Origin: Cyclobacteriaceae bacterium
GTDB taxonomy: Bacteria > Bacteroidota > Bacteroidia > Cytophagales > Cyclobacteriaceae
Direction of reading: 5' to 3'
DNA length: 64,000 nt
Assembly (NCBI GenBank): GCA_025808415.1
Contig: CP075525.1
Location: forward strand, 908,501 to 972,500
In this document: one piece after another, positions 27,724-37,077 of the stretch
How positions within the stretch are numbered: position 1 is the first letter of the stretch
Layout: every line of letters begins with the position of its first letter
Notes under the pieces: model-generated
What the model saw: only the letters and a program-made list of their open reading frames with translations
The model's database searches: none
Told to the model about the DNA's origin: nothing
Program-made: the position numbers and the translations under genes

Positions 27724-28123
27724 CCACTGCATTGCCTTTGGCTTCCGTAATTACCAGCTTTACGATTGAACCCTTTACCTTATTGTTCAGTTCGGCATTC
27801 AAAATGAGTTGATAATTTCCGACTTTGGCATTCTCAGCCACTTTAATCGTTGCCACACTGGTTTCGAACATGCCTTCGGCTGGTTCAAATGTTACCGATA
27901 CACCTTCTGGTAACTGAGACGAGAAACCGAGTTTGGCCTTTGATTTCGTGTAAGTTTTCGAACGGTGGATGTTTACGTTTAACTCGGTTGTTGTTCCGGC
28001 CTTTACTTCCAAAGCATTTTTACTAAGCTGAATGGCAAATTCAGTGCGGGGGGCAGTTTGCGCAAATGTTTCTGTTGCCACGGCAACAAAAAACAACAGG
28101 ATGAACATGTACAGGTTTTTCAT
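27707..28123 (-). CDS. Hypothetical secreted protein, putative LytTR target
   Basis: A 138-residue protein with signal peptide MKNLYMFILLFFVAVATETFAQ and one Ig-like beta-sandwich domain (FAIQLSKNALEVKAGTTTELNVNI ... EGVSVTFEPAEGMF ... ATIKVAENAKVGNYQLILNAEL). It resembles NPCBM/BACON-type extracellular Ig-like domains by pattern, but I cannot name it. It overlaps the 3' end of the amidohydrolase gene by 17 bases tail to tail. Two direct repeats at 28233-28265 lie 110-142 bases upstream of its start and match those upstream of the LytTR gene. Confidence 0.75.
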   Translation of the reverse strand: MKNLYMFILLFFVAVATETFAQTAPRTEFAIQLSKNALEVKAGTTTELNVNIHRSKTYTKSKAKLGFSSQLPEGVSVTFEPAEGMFETSVATIKVAENAKVGNYQLILNAELNNKVKGSIVKLVITEAKGNAVVSLNE

Positions 28124-28232
28124 GGCGGTTTGTTTTTTAGTGTTGTAAGTACAACGCTAAGGACGTGCGATTGGACGGATTATTTTGGTGGTTGTGGTGA
28201 TTGGTAACACTTGTGTCAGGAAATGCAAAGTG

Positions 28233-28265
28233 TTGGGGTGAACGTGATTTTTTTTGGGGTGAGCG
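28233..28265 (-). promoter_or_regulatory. Pair of direct repeats, putative LytTR binding site
   Basis: TTGGGGTGAACG at 28233 and TTGGGGTGAGCG at 28254 (plus-strand reading) are spaced exactly 21 bp, two helical turns, as is usual for LytTR-family sites. The first two-thirds of this 185-bp spacer hold nothing else that I recognise. Upstream of the secreted-protein gene at 27707-28123. Confidence 0.5.
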
Positions 28266-28308
28266 GAGGACGCTGAAATAGGACTATGCCTTGGTAAAAT
28301 CAATTTTT

Positions 28309-29205
28309 TTAAGAGAGTTCCATTACGTTTTTCCATTGGCTGATCTTCTCCAGCACTTCTTTACCCTTTTGCCGCGACACCGGTATGGCTATGTCAGTGT
28401 CCAGGATTTTTAATTTATAGCCATTGGTATTTCCCGAAACCATATCAATAGCATTGATATTGACCAGGTATGACCGGTGGCAACGCATGGTAAACGAGTT
28501 ATCCATCTGGCTTTCAATGCTTTTAAGATTTGCCCGCAATAACTTTTTTTGAATACCTTCTCCATTTTTCCAAACCACAGTGGAGTAGTTGTCATCGGCC
28601 TGCACATACAGCAAATCGGGCAGGTTGATGGAAAGGGTCTCGCTCGTATCGGAATGCAGTATAATGGTATTGGAATGACTGCTTTTGGGGACTTCTTTTT
28701 TAAGGGATTGGATTTTCTGAAGCTCGGTATTTGCTTTCAAGGCATCCTTAAGGGTTTCCTGCAGCATAATGTTGCGCAGAAACAAAGTAGTTAACGCAAT
28801 AGGAATTATGCCCCTAAGCACAACCCTGCTGTTGGCTTCAATAATGTTTTCCCAAACTGTTTTTTCGGGGCATATGTAATAAATATCCACCACCGAAGCG
28901 GCAATACCGATCAGGACCAAGTGCCATATATTTAGGACAATATATTTTTTAACCGTCCAGCTTACAGGATCGAACCAAACCGGGAAAAGCCTTGGAAGAA
29001 GTATTATATTGATTGCCAGGCAGATAAATGTAATGCCGGCAAACAGAAGATGTTGGGGCAAAGTAAGGTCAAGGTCATTCCTGCTCCGGAAAGCAATCAT
29101 AAAGGCAAACACAAACAATGTGATTACTGCAATGAGGCCTAAATTTTTGCGGTCATCATTCAGGTAAAAAGGAAAGGGCGTATTTAACTTTTCTGCCAAT
29201 TGCAT
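28309..29205 (-). CDS. Membrane-anchored LytTR-type transcription regulator
   Basis: A 298-residue protein with four predicted membrane helices in the first 150 residues (LGLIAVITLFVFAFMIAF; HLLFAGITFICLAINIILL; LNIWHLVLIGIAASVVDI; LRGIIPIALTTLFL), a short linker and a C-terminal LytTR DNA-binding domain (about 190-290: LLYVQADDNYSTVVW, MRCHRSYLVNINAIDMVSGN). There is no receiver domain, so a signal is probably sensed by the membrane part. Repeat pairs in the flanking spacers suggest it controls itself and the adjacent secreted-protein gene. Confidence 0.9.
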   Translation of the reverse strand: MQLAEKLNTPFPFYLNDDRKNLGLIAVITLFVFAFMIAFRSRNDLDLTLPQHLLFAGITFICLAINIILLPRLFPVWFDPVSWTVKKYIVLNIWHLVLIGIAASVVDIYYICPEKTVWENIIEANSRVVLRGIIPIALTTLFLRNIMLQETLKDALKANTELQKIQSLKKEVPKSSHSNTIILHSDTSETLSINLPDLLYVQADDNYSTVVWKNGEGIQKKLLRANLKSIESQMDNSFTMRCHRSYLVNINAIDMVSGNTNGYKLKILDTDIAIPVSRQKGKEVLEKISQWKNVMELS

Positions 29206-29307
29206 GGTACTCGGAAAACGGAATTTTCAGGCTAAAGTTCTCCCATTGTCATCAATCAATTGTTAACCCAGTATCATCTGGGATCGGTACAGGTTCACCC
29301 ATGGGAA

Positions 29308-29340
29308 TTTTGGGGTGAAAGGTATTGGTTTTGGGGTAAA
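29308..29340 (-). promoter_or_regulatory. Pair of direct repeats upstream of the LytTR gene
   Basis: TTTTGGGGTGAAA at 29308-29320 and TTTTGGGGTAAA at 29329-29340 are spaced 21 bp, the same word and spacing as at 28233-28265, and lie 103-135 bases before the LytTR start codon. Inverted copies of the half-site (TTCACCC at 29294-29300 and TTCACCCC at 29353-29360) flank the pair. Autoregulatory site by inference. Confidence 0.5.
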
Positions 29341-29353
29341 AAGCCCGGGTATT

Positions 29354-29971
29354 TCACCCCTGAAGTTCCTGGAGAAGCGATCGGAGCTTATCAATGTGGT
29401 TGCCGTAGAGTTTTTTCAGGTACCAATCGGTAATACGGTAAACCCCAGCCATAAATACCACCGAAAGCACAATAAATGAAATGGTGTATACCGGTCTTTC
29501 AAATTTTTCAAAAAACCTGTCAAAGCCAGATTCAAGCGCCCCAAACAATAACCCCAGAGCAAAAAATAATGGATAAAGGATGGCATAGCTGCGTTTATAG
29601 AATTTCATATAGGCATCCAGTTTTTTCAGCAAGTGTGTCAGGTTATCCTTCAGGTTTTCATGCCCCGAATCGTACTTATTTAACAGGATGATTTTCTTCA
29701 CATAGTATAACGTGAACGATACCAGCAGGATCACCAAGCTGATGATCGTCCACATCAAGGCACCATCTTTCAGGCTTAGGCTGTAACCCACCAACGCAAG
29801 CATGCATAGTATGGTGAAGACAAGTTCGAACCAAACGTTGCGCTTCAGTTTATGGATCAGGGCATTGCTGCGTTTGCCCAGCATATCAAGAATTTCCTTC
29901 TCGTTTTTAGTTTCGAAGGTTTCCTGCTGCTTCCAAATTGATTTTAAGTCATCCAGTTCTTCCATGGTCAT
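29354..29971 (-). CDS. Hypothetical four-helix membrane protein
   Basis: A 205-residue protein with a charged cytosolic-looking N-terminus (MTMEELDDLKSIWKQQETFE) and four membrane helices (about 48-67, 72-91, 128-146, 160-180). Its start overlaps the sigma-factor stop by four bases, so it is coexpressed with it. The N-terminal MEELDDLKSIWK pattern recurs in Bacteroidota membrane proteins encoded after ECF sigma factors and may hold or tune the sigma factor. It lacks a recognisable zinc anti-sigma motif, so an anti-sigma role is only inferred. Confidence 0.78.
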   Translation of the reverse strand: MTMEELDDLKSIWKQQETFETKNEKEILDMLGKRSNALIHKLKRNVWFELVFTILCMLALVGYSLSLKDGALMWTIISLVILLVSFTLYYVKKIILLNKYDSGHENLKDNLTHLLKKLDAYMKFYKRSYAILYPLFFALGLLFGALESGFDRFFEKFERPVYTISFIVLSVVFMAGVYRITDWYLKKLYGNHIDKLRSLLQELQG

Positions 29972-30468
29972 GGATTCATAAGTTTCCTAAGTTTTTCGCG
30001 TATCCGGTTCATGCGCACCCGTACGTTGTTTTGCGTAATGCCAATGGTTTCTGCGATTTCATCGTAAGGGATTTCATCCAGGGCCATCATAATAATAGCC
30101 CGCTCAATCTCCGAAAGCTGCCGAATGCTCCATTGGAGTTTTTGCAGGTTTTCCTCATGATGATCCGAAGATGAATCGGATATGTTGAAATGCCTTTCGT
30201 TCAGGTCTTCCGTTTGCAGGCCGCGCTTTTGTTTTCGTAAACCCGATATGGCCGTGTTCAGTGCAATGCGGTACATCCAGGTGGTTATCTTGGAGTCTCC
30301 CCGGAACGTATGGAAAGACTTCCAAAGCTGGAGTACAACTTCCTGAAACAAATCGTTGCGTGCCTCCCGATCGGTTTCATACAAATTGCAAACCTTGTGG
30401 ATAAGCCCCTGATGCTCGTTCACCAGGTTAACAAAAGATTTTTCTTGGTCGCTTATCAAAACAGGCAC
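29968..30468 (-). CDS. ECF-type RNA polymerase sigma factor
   Basis: A 166-residue sigma-70 family protein. Region 2 (VCNLYETDREARNDLFQEVVLQLWKSF) mediates core binding and -10 recognition, with TWMYRIALNTAISGLRKQKR next, and region 4 forms the helix-turn-helix IPYDEIAETIGITQNNVRVRMNRIREKLRKLM. There is no region 1 or 3. Start ATG at 30468. A weak promoter-like TATCTTTC lies just upstream on the minus strand. The membrane-protein gene overlaps its end by four bases. Confidence 0.92.
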   Translation of the reverse strand: MPVLISDQEKSFVNLVNEHQGLIHKVCNLYETDREARNDLFQEVVLQLWKSFHTFRGDSKITTWMYRIALNTAISGLRKQKRGLQTEDLNERHFNISDSSSDHHEENLQKLQWSIRQLSEIERAIIMMALDEIPYDEIAETIGITQNNVRVRMNRIREKLRKLMNP

Positions 30469-30611
30469 TTCAATTGGTATGTCGAAAGATAAGAAAGATA
30501 ATTACAGGTATCGAAATGCCATGAATCCTAACGCTTGTATCCAAAAGTTTTGAGGGCATCGAAAAGTATCATCCTGCTTTTTATTTCGAAACCATATACA
30601 TAGTTTGGACT

Positions 30612-31511
30612 ATGGACCTAACCCGGTGGATCAGGAATTTTTTCAGTTTTTCGCGAAGCCAAACGTATGGCTTTCTGGTGCTTCTTCCGGTGGTGGTAAT
30701 GGTTATTTTTTCTGCCCCGCTTTACCGTTGGTGGGAGGGCCGTCAGCCACGCGATTTCTCACCTGAACAAACGCTGTTAGACAGCCTTGCAGCCACCTGG
30801 AAAAAAGATGAATTGAACAATACACCCACGGAAGAACTGGCTCCGGTAACGTTGTATCTGTTTGATCCCAACCTGACGACAGCGGAGGAGTTGCTGGCCC
30901 TGGGGTTTTCTGCTGGGCTAACAAAGCGCCTGTTAAATTACCGCAAAGCAGGAGGCAAGTTTAAAATTAAGTCAGACCTGCTTAAACTTTACGGAATGGA
31001 CTCATCGTTTTACAAAGCCATAAGGCCATTTGTTTTGTTACCGGAAGCCCACAGAAAAAATGATGGATCATCCGTAGCCACAGAGCGACCGATAATTAAA
31101 CAGGCTGAAATTAAATTTGATATTAACCGGGCTGATACCGTGCTGCTTAAAAGCATCAACGGCATTGGCTCCAAACTGGCCAAACGGATTGTCATCTTTC
31201 GCGAGTCGCTGGGTGGGTTTATTTACCTTAACCAACTTTATGAAGTTTATGGCCTCGATTCAACAACCGTTCAACGGCTTCAGCAGGCATCTTTTGTTCA
31301 GCCCGATTTTTACCCACGCATGCTTAATATTAATGAAGCTACAGAAGCTCAACTGGGAACTCATCCGTACATTTCGAAACGAATGGCCAAGGCTATTGTA
31401 ACTTATCGATTCCAGCATGGGCGCTACCATTCCATTGATGACCTTCGGAAAATTGTTAATGTGGATGATGCCATGTTGTTAAAATTAAAACCCTATATCA
31501 CGGTTGACTAA
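30612..31511 (+). CDS. Helix-hairpin-helix protein, ComEA-like
   Basis: A 299-residue protein with an N-terminal membrane anchor (YGFLVLLPVVVMVIFSAPLY, about residues 19-38) and three or so helix-hairpin-helix units: LGFSAGLTKRLLNYRKAGGKF, INGIGSKLAKRIVIFRESLGGF (the best matched) and HPYISKRMAKAIVTYRFQHGRY. The domain binds DNA without sequence specificity in ComEA, which pulls DNA into the periplasm during transformation. Similar Bacteroidota proteins are common, and no competence gene lies beside this one, so a DNA-uptake role is uncertain. It overlaps the helicase frame by 8 bases. Confidence 0.85.
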   Translation: MDLTRWIRNFFSFSRSQTYGFLVLLPVVVMVIFSAPLYRWWEGRQPRDFSPEQTLLDSLAATWKKDELNNTPTEELAPVTLYLFDPNLTTAEELLALGFSAGLTKRLLNYRKAGGKFKIKSDLLKLYGMDSSFYKAIRPFVLLPEAHRKNDGSSVATERPIIKQAEIKFDINRADTVLLKSINGIGSKLAKRIVIFRESLGGFIYLNQLYEVYGLDSTTVQRLQQASFVQPDFYPRMLNINEATEAQLGTHPYISKRMAKAIVTYRFQHGRYHSIDDLRKIVNVDDAMLLKLKPYITVD

Positions 31512-34500
31512 CCAGGCACAAGCCATATTGCAAACCTATATGCGCAGGCTTACCAGCCTGAGTGGCAATAACCGTTTGTTGTTGTTATTGCGGCTTCACA
31601 GCGAGCAGTTGATGGATTTACAACAACTCAGTCAATTAAACGGTGAACCGGCCTTTGCAATTATCAAGGCCCTTATTGCCGGTAAGGATAAAAAGATTTG
31701 TCCGTTGTTGGATAGCCGCATGGAAGCGGTGAATGAAGCCAGTAAAAAATTAAAGCGCTTACAGCGTATCGACAAATTTATTTTTGAGGAGCGCGGTTCG
31801 AACGACTTACATGTGGGCTGGCCGGTTATTCGTGGTAAACTGGCTGATGGTACCCTGGTGCGTACCCCACTACTTTTTTTTCCGGTAAGCCTGGTACAGG
31901 ATGAAACCACTTGGGTACTTAAACTTCGAAAAGAAGCTGGCACCACATTAAATAAAACTTTTTTGCTGGCTTTTTCCTACTTCAATCAGGTAAAGCCCAA
32001 TGAAGAACTATTGGAAGCTGATGTTGAAGATTTTGATACCGACAGTACTGTTTTTCGTACACAACTTTACCAACTGTTAAGGGATCGCATTGAAATTAAT
32101 TTTAACCCCGATACATTTTCCGATCAACTGCTCCCATTTCACGAATTCAAAAAGGAAGAGTTCAACCAATTGCACCGCAATGGGGAACTGAAACTTTTTC
32201 CCGAGGCCGTGTTGGGAATTTTTCCGCAGGCGGGGTCGCAGTTGGTGCCGGATTATCTCCAGTTGATTGAAGAGAATCAATTCAACACGCTTGAAGCATT
32301 GTTTGCTTCAAAAAACCAATCGCAGGTTGGCAGGCTGTTCGATGACCCTGTATCGGTTAACCTGGGTGTTAAGGAAGAAAAAGTCCATACCGTTTTCCCA
32401 ATGGATGCCTGGCAGGAGCATGCCTTGAAATCGGTTAAGCTAGGCCGTTCATTGGTGGTACAAGGCCCGCCCGGAAGCGGTAAGTCGCAACTGATCAGCA
32501 ACCTGATTGCCGATTGTATCGCTGCAGGTAAACGTGTACTGTTGGTTTGCCAGAAGCGGGTAGCGCTTGATGTTGTATACGATAGGCTTACTTCCGTTGG
32601 CTTGAGTGATTTTGTGGGATTGATCCATGATTTTCGCGATGACCGCAAAGAAATCTACACGAAAATTGCACGCCAGGTTGATCGTTTAGAGGAATATAAA
32701 ATGGTAAACCGCGGAATTGATGCCATTCAAACCGAGCGAAGGTTCAACCAGGTATGCCGAAGGATTGACCAGTTAACCGAAGAACTTGAGGAATTCAGAA
32801 GGGCTTTATTTCACCGTGATGAATGTGGGCTTAGCGTGAAAGAATTATACCTAACCTCAAACCCGGCCCTGGAGGGTATTAATGTTACGCAAATCTATCA
32901 ACAGTTTCATTTTAACGCGCTGGATGATTTTTTAAGAAGACTTAAACAATACGTGCGCTATGCCCAACGCTTTGAGCAAGATGGATATGCATGGCGAAAC
33001 CGTGTTTCGTTTTCCACTTTTTCGCTTGCTGATTTTAAGGCCATAGAACATACCGTGATGGATATACCGGCATTCCAGTGGGCACTATCGCAACAGCTTG
33101 AAAAAATTATGGGTGTATCGTTGAACCTGGAAGATTGCGAAACCTTGCGCAACCGAAGGGAAGCGGTGGACGAAATGGTGAATTTACTGGCCGATGAAAC
33201 TGCCTATACTTTTTTTAAGGCCATGGCCGATGAGAAAGATGACGAGACCAGTTTGTTGTGGTTACAGAACATGGAGCGACTGGTACTTAATTGTTTCGAT
33301 TCGCCCGGTGTTGAAGATACGTTGCGTCCCGATCAGATAGGGGTATGCCAGGGTGCTTTGCAACAACGCATGGTGGCACGCAGGAGTTTGATACGAATGG
33401 TTCGGTGGGAACTTTTTTCTCAACATAAATTTTTCCTGAAACGTGTTTTAATTGGGAACGGGTTGCCCTACACCAAAAACGGGTTGCGGGTACTTGAAGC
33501 ACGGATCGATAACCGGCTAAACCTTGAGCATCATCTTACTGCATTGAAAGCCCGGCCCTGGCTTATCGACCTTCCGCAAGAGTATAACCAGAAGAGTTTT
33601 AAGAAATGGTTTGAAAAGCAAAAGCATGCCGTTCGTGCAAAGCTTATTTTCAACTCACTACGTGAAATAAGGAAGGGCATACAACCTGCTGATTTCACGC
33701 GTGACGAGTTTATCAGGCTTATCTGGACAGTGATGGATGCCGTGCAGCCGGCAGCGGCACACCGCGAACAGTGGCAAAAATTTTTGTCGCCCTACCAGGT
33801 TAATCGACTTATCCATGAACCGGAGAAGGCAGAAGAGTTGGTTGCAGCATTGAGAAATGATTTCGATCACCTCAGGGAATTTGACCAGGTGAAAGAGGGT
33901 TTATTGCCCCACGAAAAGGAAGTGATAAACCGGATTGCAGATAAAGCTCAAGCCTGGGATGCAGACGTTTTTGTGAACATGTTCCAGAACAGCCTGCGCA
34001 TTGCGTGGATCGAACACATTGAAATGAAATACCCTGTGTTACGTTCAGCCTCAACCTTAAAAATGGCCGATATGCAGGAAGAACTGCAACAATTGGTATC
34101 AAAAAAACTGGGCATGAGCAAGGAAATACTTTTGTTAAGAGCCCGTGAGGGCATTTGCGAAAGCATTGAGTACAACCGGCTAAACAACCGCATTACCTAC
34201 CGCGATTTGTATCACCAGGCCACAAAAAAGAAAAAAATCTGGCCGGTACGAAAACTGGTTGCTGAATATGCTGAGGAAGTGTTTAAACTTATACCGTGTT
34301 GGATGGCCTCTCCTGAATCCGTCTCTGCCATATTTCCCATGCAACAATTGTTTGACCTGGTTATTTTTGATGAAGCCTCCCAGTGTTTTGCCGAGCGGGG
34401 TATTCCCTCCCTATACCGTGGCCGACAAGTGCTTATAGCAGGCGACACCAAACAACTTCGGCCGTTTGAATTGTACCAGGCGCGATGGGACGAAGGCAGC

Positions 34501-35541
34501 GAAGATATTGAACTGGAAATTGATTCATTGCTGGAACTTACTTCACGTTATTTCGATACTTCATTTTTGAATGGCCATTACCGCAGCCAATCATTGGAGT
34601 TGATCGATTTTTCAAACCATAATTTTTATCGGGGCAAGCTTCAGCTCATGCCTGATAGAAAAGTTTTGGAGCAGAAAAAACCTGCAATCAGCTATATTCT
34701 TGTGGATGGAATTTGGGAAAATCAAACCAATCAACGTGAGGCCGAGAAAGTGGTTGATGTTGTTTTAGAGGTGATGCGCCAGCATCCTGAAAAGGAAATT
34801 GGGGTAGTGTCGTTTAACCAACCACAACAGGAACTTGTACAGGATTTACTGGACAGTTCGGCTGCAAAAGCCGGCCTTGCATTGCCACAATCTATATTAA
34901 TTAAGAACATCGAAAACGTGCAGGGCGATGAAAGGGATGTTATCATTTTTTCCATTGGTTATGCCGCGGATAAAGCCGGCAAAATGAACATGCACTTTGG
35001 CAGCCTAAACATAGCCGGTGGCGAAAACCGGTTAAACGTTGCCATAACCCGTGCGAGGGAAAAAATTATAGTAGTGGCCAGTATTTTGCCGGACGCACTG
35101 AAACTACAGGGCATAAAAAATGACGGGCCAAAACTTTTGAAGCAGTGGCTTGAGTATGCCCGTGAAGTGTCGCTTGGCAAATTTGTTCCTCGTGTTGTTG
35201 CCGAGGCTGGTCATCATCCCGACTGGTATTTAAGCTCGTTGATCTTGCGCTGGAGTAACCTGGAGAAAACACCAATGACGTTTAAGGCCCACAACTTGCC
35301 TGGTGCGGATATTGTTTTAGAGCAGGATGATTTACCGGCAGGAATTATTTTCACCGATGATGAGATTTATGAACAGATGTTTTCAGTTAAAGATGCTCAC
35401 GTTTATACACCGGGCTTACTGGAGCAGAACCACTGGACGCACCTTCGGCTTTTTAGTCGCAATTGGTGGATAGACCGTGAAAAATTGCAACACGAGGTAG
35501 CCCGGTACATCTACCAACTTAATCAGGCAAAGGCAAGTTAA
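31504..35541 (+). CDS. Very large superfamily 1 helicase, DUF4011-like with degenerate C-terminal nuclease-fold domain
   Basis: A 1345-residue protein. The N-terminus MRRLTSLSGNNRLLLL resembles the LSGRN motif of DUF4011 helicases. Walker A is VVQGPPGSGKSQLISNL (about residue 318), followed by a ~600-residue helical insertion. Then come Walker B LVIFDEASQCF (about 953), AGDTKQLRPF (about 980), NVQGDERDVIIFSIGY (about 1138) and the arginine-finger motif LNVAITRAREKIIVV. The last ~110 residues end YTPGLLEQNHWTHLRLFSRNWW, like the tail of Vsr/DUF559 nucleases, but I see no intact catalytic Glu/Asp set. Start: TTG at 31504 or ATG at 31540. Confidence 0.88.
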   Translation: MTNQAQAILQTYMRRLTSLSGNNRLLLLLRLHSEQLMDLQQLSQLNGEPAFAIIKALIAGKDKKICPLLDSRMEAVNEASKKLKRLQRIDKFIFEERGSNDLHVGWPVIRGKLADGTLVRTPLLFFPVSLVQDETTWVLKLRKEAGTTLNKTFLLAFSYFNQVKPNEELLEADVEDFDTDSTVFRTQLYQLLRDRIEINFNPDTFSDQLLPFHEFKKEEFNQLHRNGELKLFPEAVLGIFPQAGSQLVPDYLQLIEENQFNTLEALFASKNQSQVGRLFDDPVSVNLGVKEEKVHTVFPMDAWQEHALKSVKLGRSLVVQGPPGSGKSQLISNLIADCIAAGKRVLLVCQKRVALDVVYDRLTSVGLSDFVGLIHDFRDDRKEIYTKIARQVDRLEEYKMVNRGIDAIQTERRFNQVCRRIDQLTEELEEFRRALFHRDECGLSVKELYLTSNPALEGINVTQIYQQFHFNALDDFLRRLKQYVRYAQRFEQDGYAWRNRVSFSTFSLADFKAIEHTVMDIPAFQWALSQQLEKIMGVSLNLEDCETLRNRREAVDEMVNLLADETAYTFFKAMADEKDDETSLLWLQNMERLVLNCFDSPGVEDTLRPDQIGVCQGALQQRMVARRSLIRMVRWELFSQHKFFLKRVLIGNGLPYTKNGLRVLEARIDNRLNLEHHLTALKARPWLIDLPQEYNQKSFKKWFEKQKHAVRAKLIFNSLREIRKGIQPADFTRDEFIRLIWTVMDAVQPAAAHREQWQKFLSPYQVNRLIHEPEKAEELVAALRNDFDHLREFDQVKEGLLPHEKEVINRIADKAQAWDADVFVNMFQNSLRIAWIEHIEMKYPVLRSASTLKMADMQEELQQLVSKKLGMSKEILLLRAREGICESIEYNRLNNRITYRDLYHQATKKKKIWPVRKLVAEYAEEVFKLIPCWMASPESVSAIFPMQQLFDLVIFDEASQCFAERGIPSLYRGRQVLIAGDTKQLRPFELYQARWDEGSEDIELEIDSLLELTSRYFDTSFLNGHYRSQSLELIDFSNHNFYRGKLQLMPDRKVLEQKKPAISYILVDGIWENQTNQREAEKVVDVVLEVMRQHPEKEIGVVSFNQPQQELVQDLLDSSAAKAGLALPQSILIKNIENVQGDERDVIIFSIGYAADKAGKMNMHFGSLNIAGGENRLNVAITRAREKIIVVASILPDALKLQGIKNDGPKLLKQWLEYAREVSLGKFVPRVVAEAGHHPDWYLSSLILRWSNLEKTPMTFKAHNLPGADIVLEQDDLPAGIIFTDDEIYEQMFSVKDAHVYTPGLLEQNHWTHLRLFSRNWWIDREKLQHEVARYIYQLNQAKAS

Positions 35542-36857
35542 TGTGGACCTGATGAAGTTAGTTTAAGGGTTTCGCCATGCTGGCTGATATCTAGCCCAAC
35601 AGCCTCCTCTTCCTTGCTCACGCGCAACCGGGTTATCAGTGACACAATTTTGTAAATCAATAGCGAGCCAAAAAACGTGAATGCCCCTACAATTACCATC
35701 GCCAATAAGTGGTATAAAAATGTTTTCGTTTCGCCATAGATAAGCCCAACCTCACTGGCAAAAACACCGGTCAAAATCATGCCCACCATGCCGCCCACAC
35801 CGTGGCATGGAAAAACATCCAGTGTATCGTCAATCGATGTTCGTTGTTTATAATAAACAGCCAGGTTGCTTACAAGGGCAGCAGCAAAACCGATAAACAC
35901 ACTTTGACCAATGGTAACAAAACCGGCAGCCGGTGTAATGGCCACCAATCCTACAACTGCAGCAATGCATGCGCCCATGGCCGATATTTTTCTTCCCACC
36001 AGGGCATCGAACATAACCCAGGTTATCATAGCGGATGCAGTGGCCATGTTGGTAGTGGCAAAAGCCTGAACGGCCAGTGCATCGGCAGCCAGGGCCGATC
36101 CGGCATTAAAACCAAACCAGCCAAACCAAAGCATGGCTGTGCCTAGGATAATAAAAGGAATATTGGCCGGTTGATGTGAATTGGTTTCACGTTTTCCCAG
36201 CACTACAGCCCCTGCCAGGGCGGCAAATCCAGCCGACATGTGAACCACGGTGCCACCTGCAAAATCCAACACGCCCCAGTTGCGCAAAAAGCCATCGGGG
36301 TGCCAGGTCCAGTGGGCAAGCGGTGTGTAAATGAACAAGGCAAAAAGACACATAAAGATCAGGTAGGAGGTAAACTTTACCCGCTCGGCAAAACTACCGG
36401 TAATAAGGGCTGGAGTAATTATGGCAAATTTTAATTGGAACAAACTGAAAATGAGAAAGGGTATTGTAGCAGAAAAATCGGGGTTGGGTGCCAGCCCAAC
36501 ATTTTTAAAGGCAAAAAAGGTTGTTGGGTTCCCGATAAGTCCATGAAAGCTTTCGCCAAAGGCAAGGCTAAAGCCTACCACATACCAGAGCAAACTGATT
36601 ACACCGAGTGCAATAAAGCTTTGCAACATGGTGGAGATCACATTTTTAAAACCCACCATGCCTCCATAAAAGAAGGAAAGGCCGGGCGTCATAAACAAAA
36701 CAAAGGCAGTCGCAACAATCATCCATGCGGTATCAGCTTGGTTGATTTCCCCCGCTTCTGTAGTCGTGGCGTCTCCAGACGTTGAGAAAAGGGCAATAAT
36801 CTGCAACAGAATAATCAGTCCAAAGATTACAATGTAGCGGGGTTTTGGTTTGCTCAT
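35538..36857 (-). CDS. amtB: Ammonium transporter
   Basis: A 439-residue Amt/MEP/Rh channel with about eleven membrane helices. The paired pore histidines are in VVHMSAGFAALAGAVVLG and FPCHGVGGMVGMILTG, and the conserved DTAWMIVATAFVLFMTPGLSFFYGGMV opens the channel. It moves ammonium into the cell under nitrogen limitation, normally gated by a GlnK protein. No glnK lies next to it here. It overlaps the helicase gene end by four bases tail to tail. A C-terminal tail (LRVSKEEEAVGLDISQHGE) faces the cytoplasm. Confidence 0.95.
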   Translation of the reverse strand: MSKPKPRYIVIFGLIILLQIIALFSTSGDATTTEAGEINQADTAWMIVATAFVLFMTPGLSFFYGGMVGFKNVISTMLQSFIALGVISLLWYVVGFSLAFGESFHGLIGNPTTFFAFKNVGLAPNPDFSATIPFLIFSLFQLKFAIITPALITGSFAERVKFTSYLIFMCLFALFIYTPLAHWTWHPDGFLRNWGVLDFAGGTVVHMSAGFAALAGAVVLGKRETNSHQPANIPFIILGTAMLWFGWFGFNAGSALAADALAVQAFATTNMATASAMITWVMFDALVGRKISAMGACIAAVVGLVAITPAAGFVTIGQSVFIGFAAALVSNLAVYYKQRTSIDDTLDVFPCHGVGGMVGMILTGVFASEVGLIYGETKTFLYHLLAMVIVGAFTFFGSLLIYKIVSLITRLRVSKEEEAVGLDISQHGETLKLTSSGPH

Positions 36858-37077
36858 AGCTATGATTGACTATTTTTTTACCCAATTTTACAACCAAAGG
36901 GTAAAAAATGAGCCTAATTTTTAAAAAAAGTATAGAAATCGATTGAAATAGGGTAATAAATGTACCTGCTGATTGGGAAAGTCAGTTTTCAGCAGTTAAC
37001 AAACATTACCCTGTCGTCATTCTCTTCGTTTTGTTTTCGAAGGAAGTTGTTTAGCTTTTGCTCTTTAACAATTCCCT

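Noticed and set aside
31504..35541. Helicase as part of a defence island
   Set aside because: Flanked by ComEA-like and ammonium transporter genes with no nuclease, restriction or phage-related neighbours; kept as a hypothesis only.
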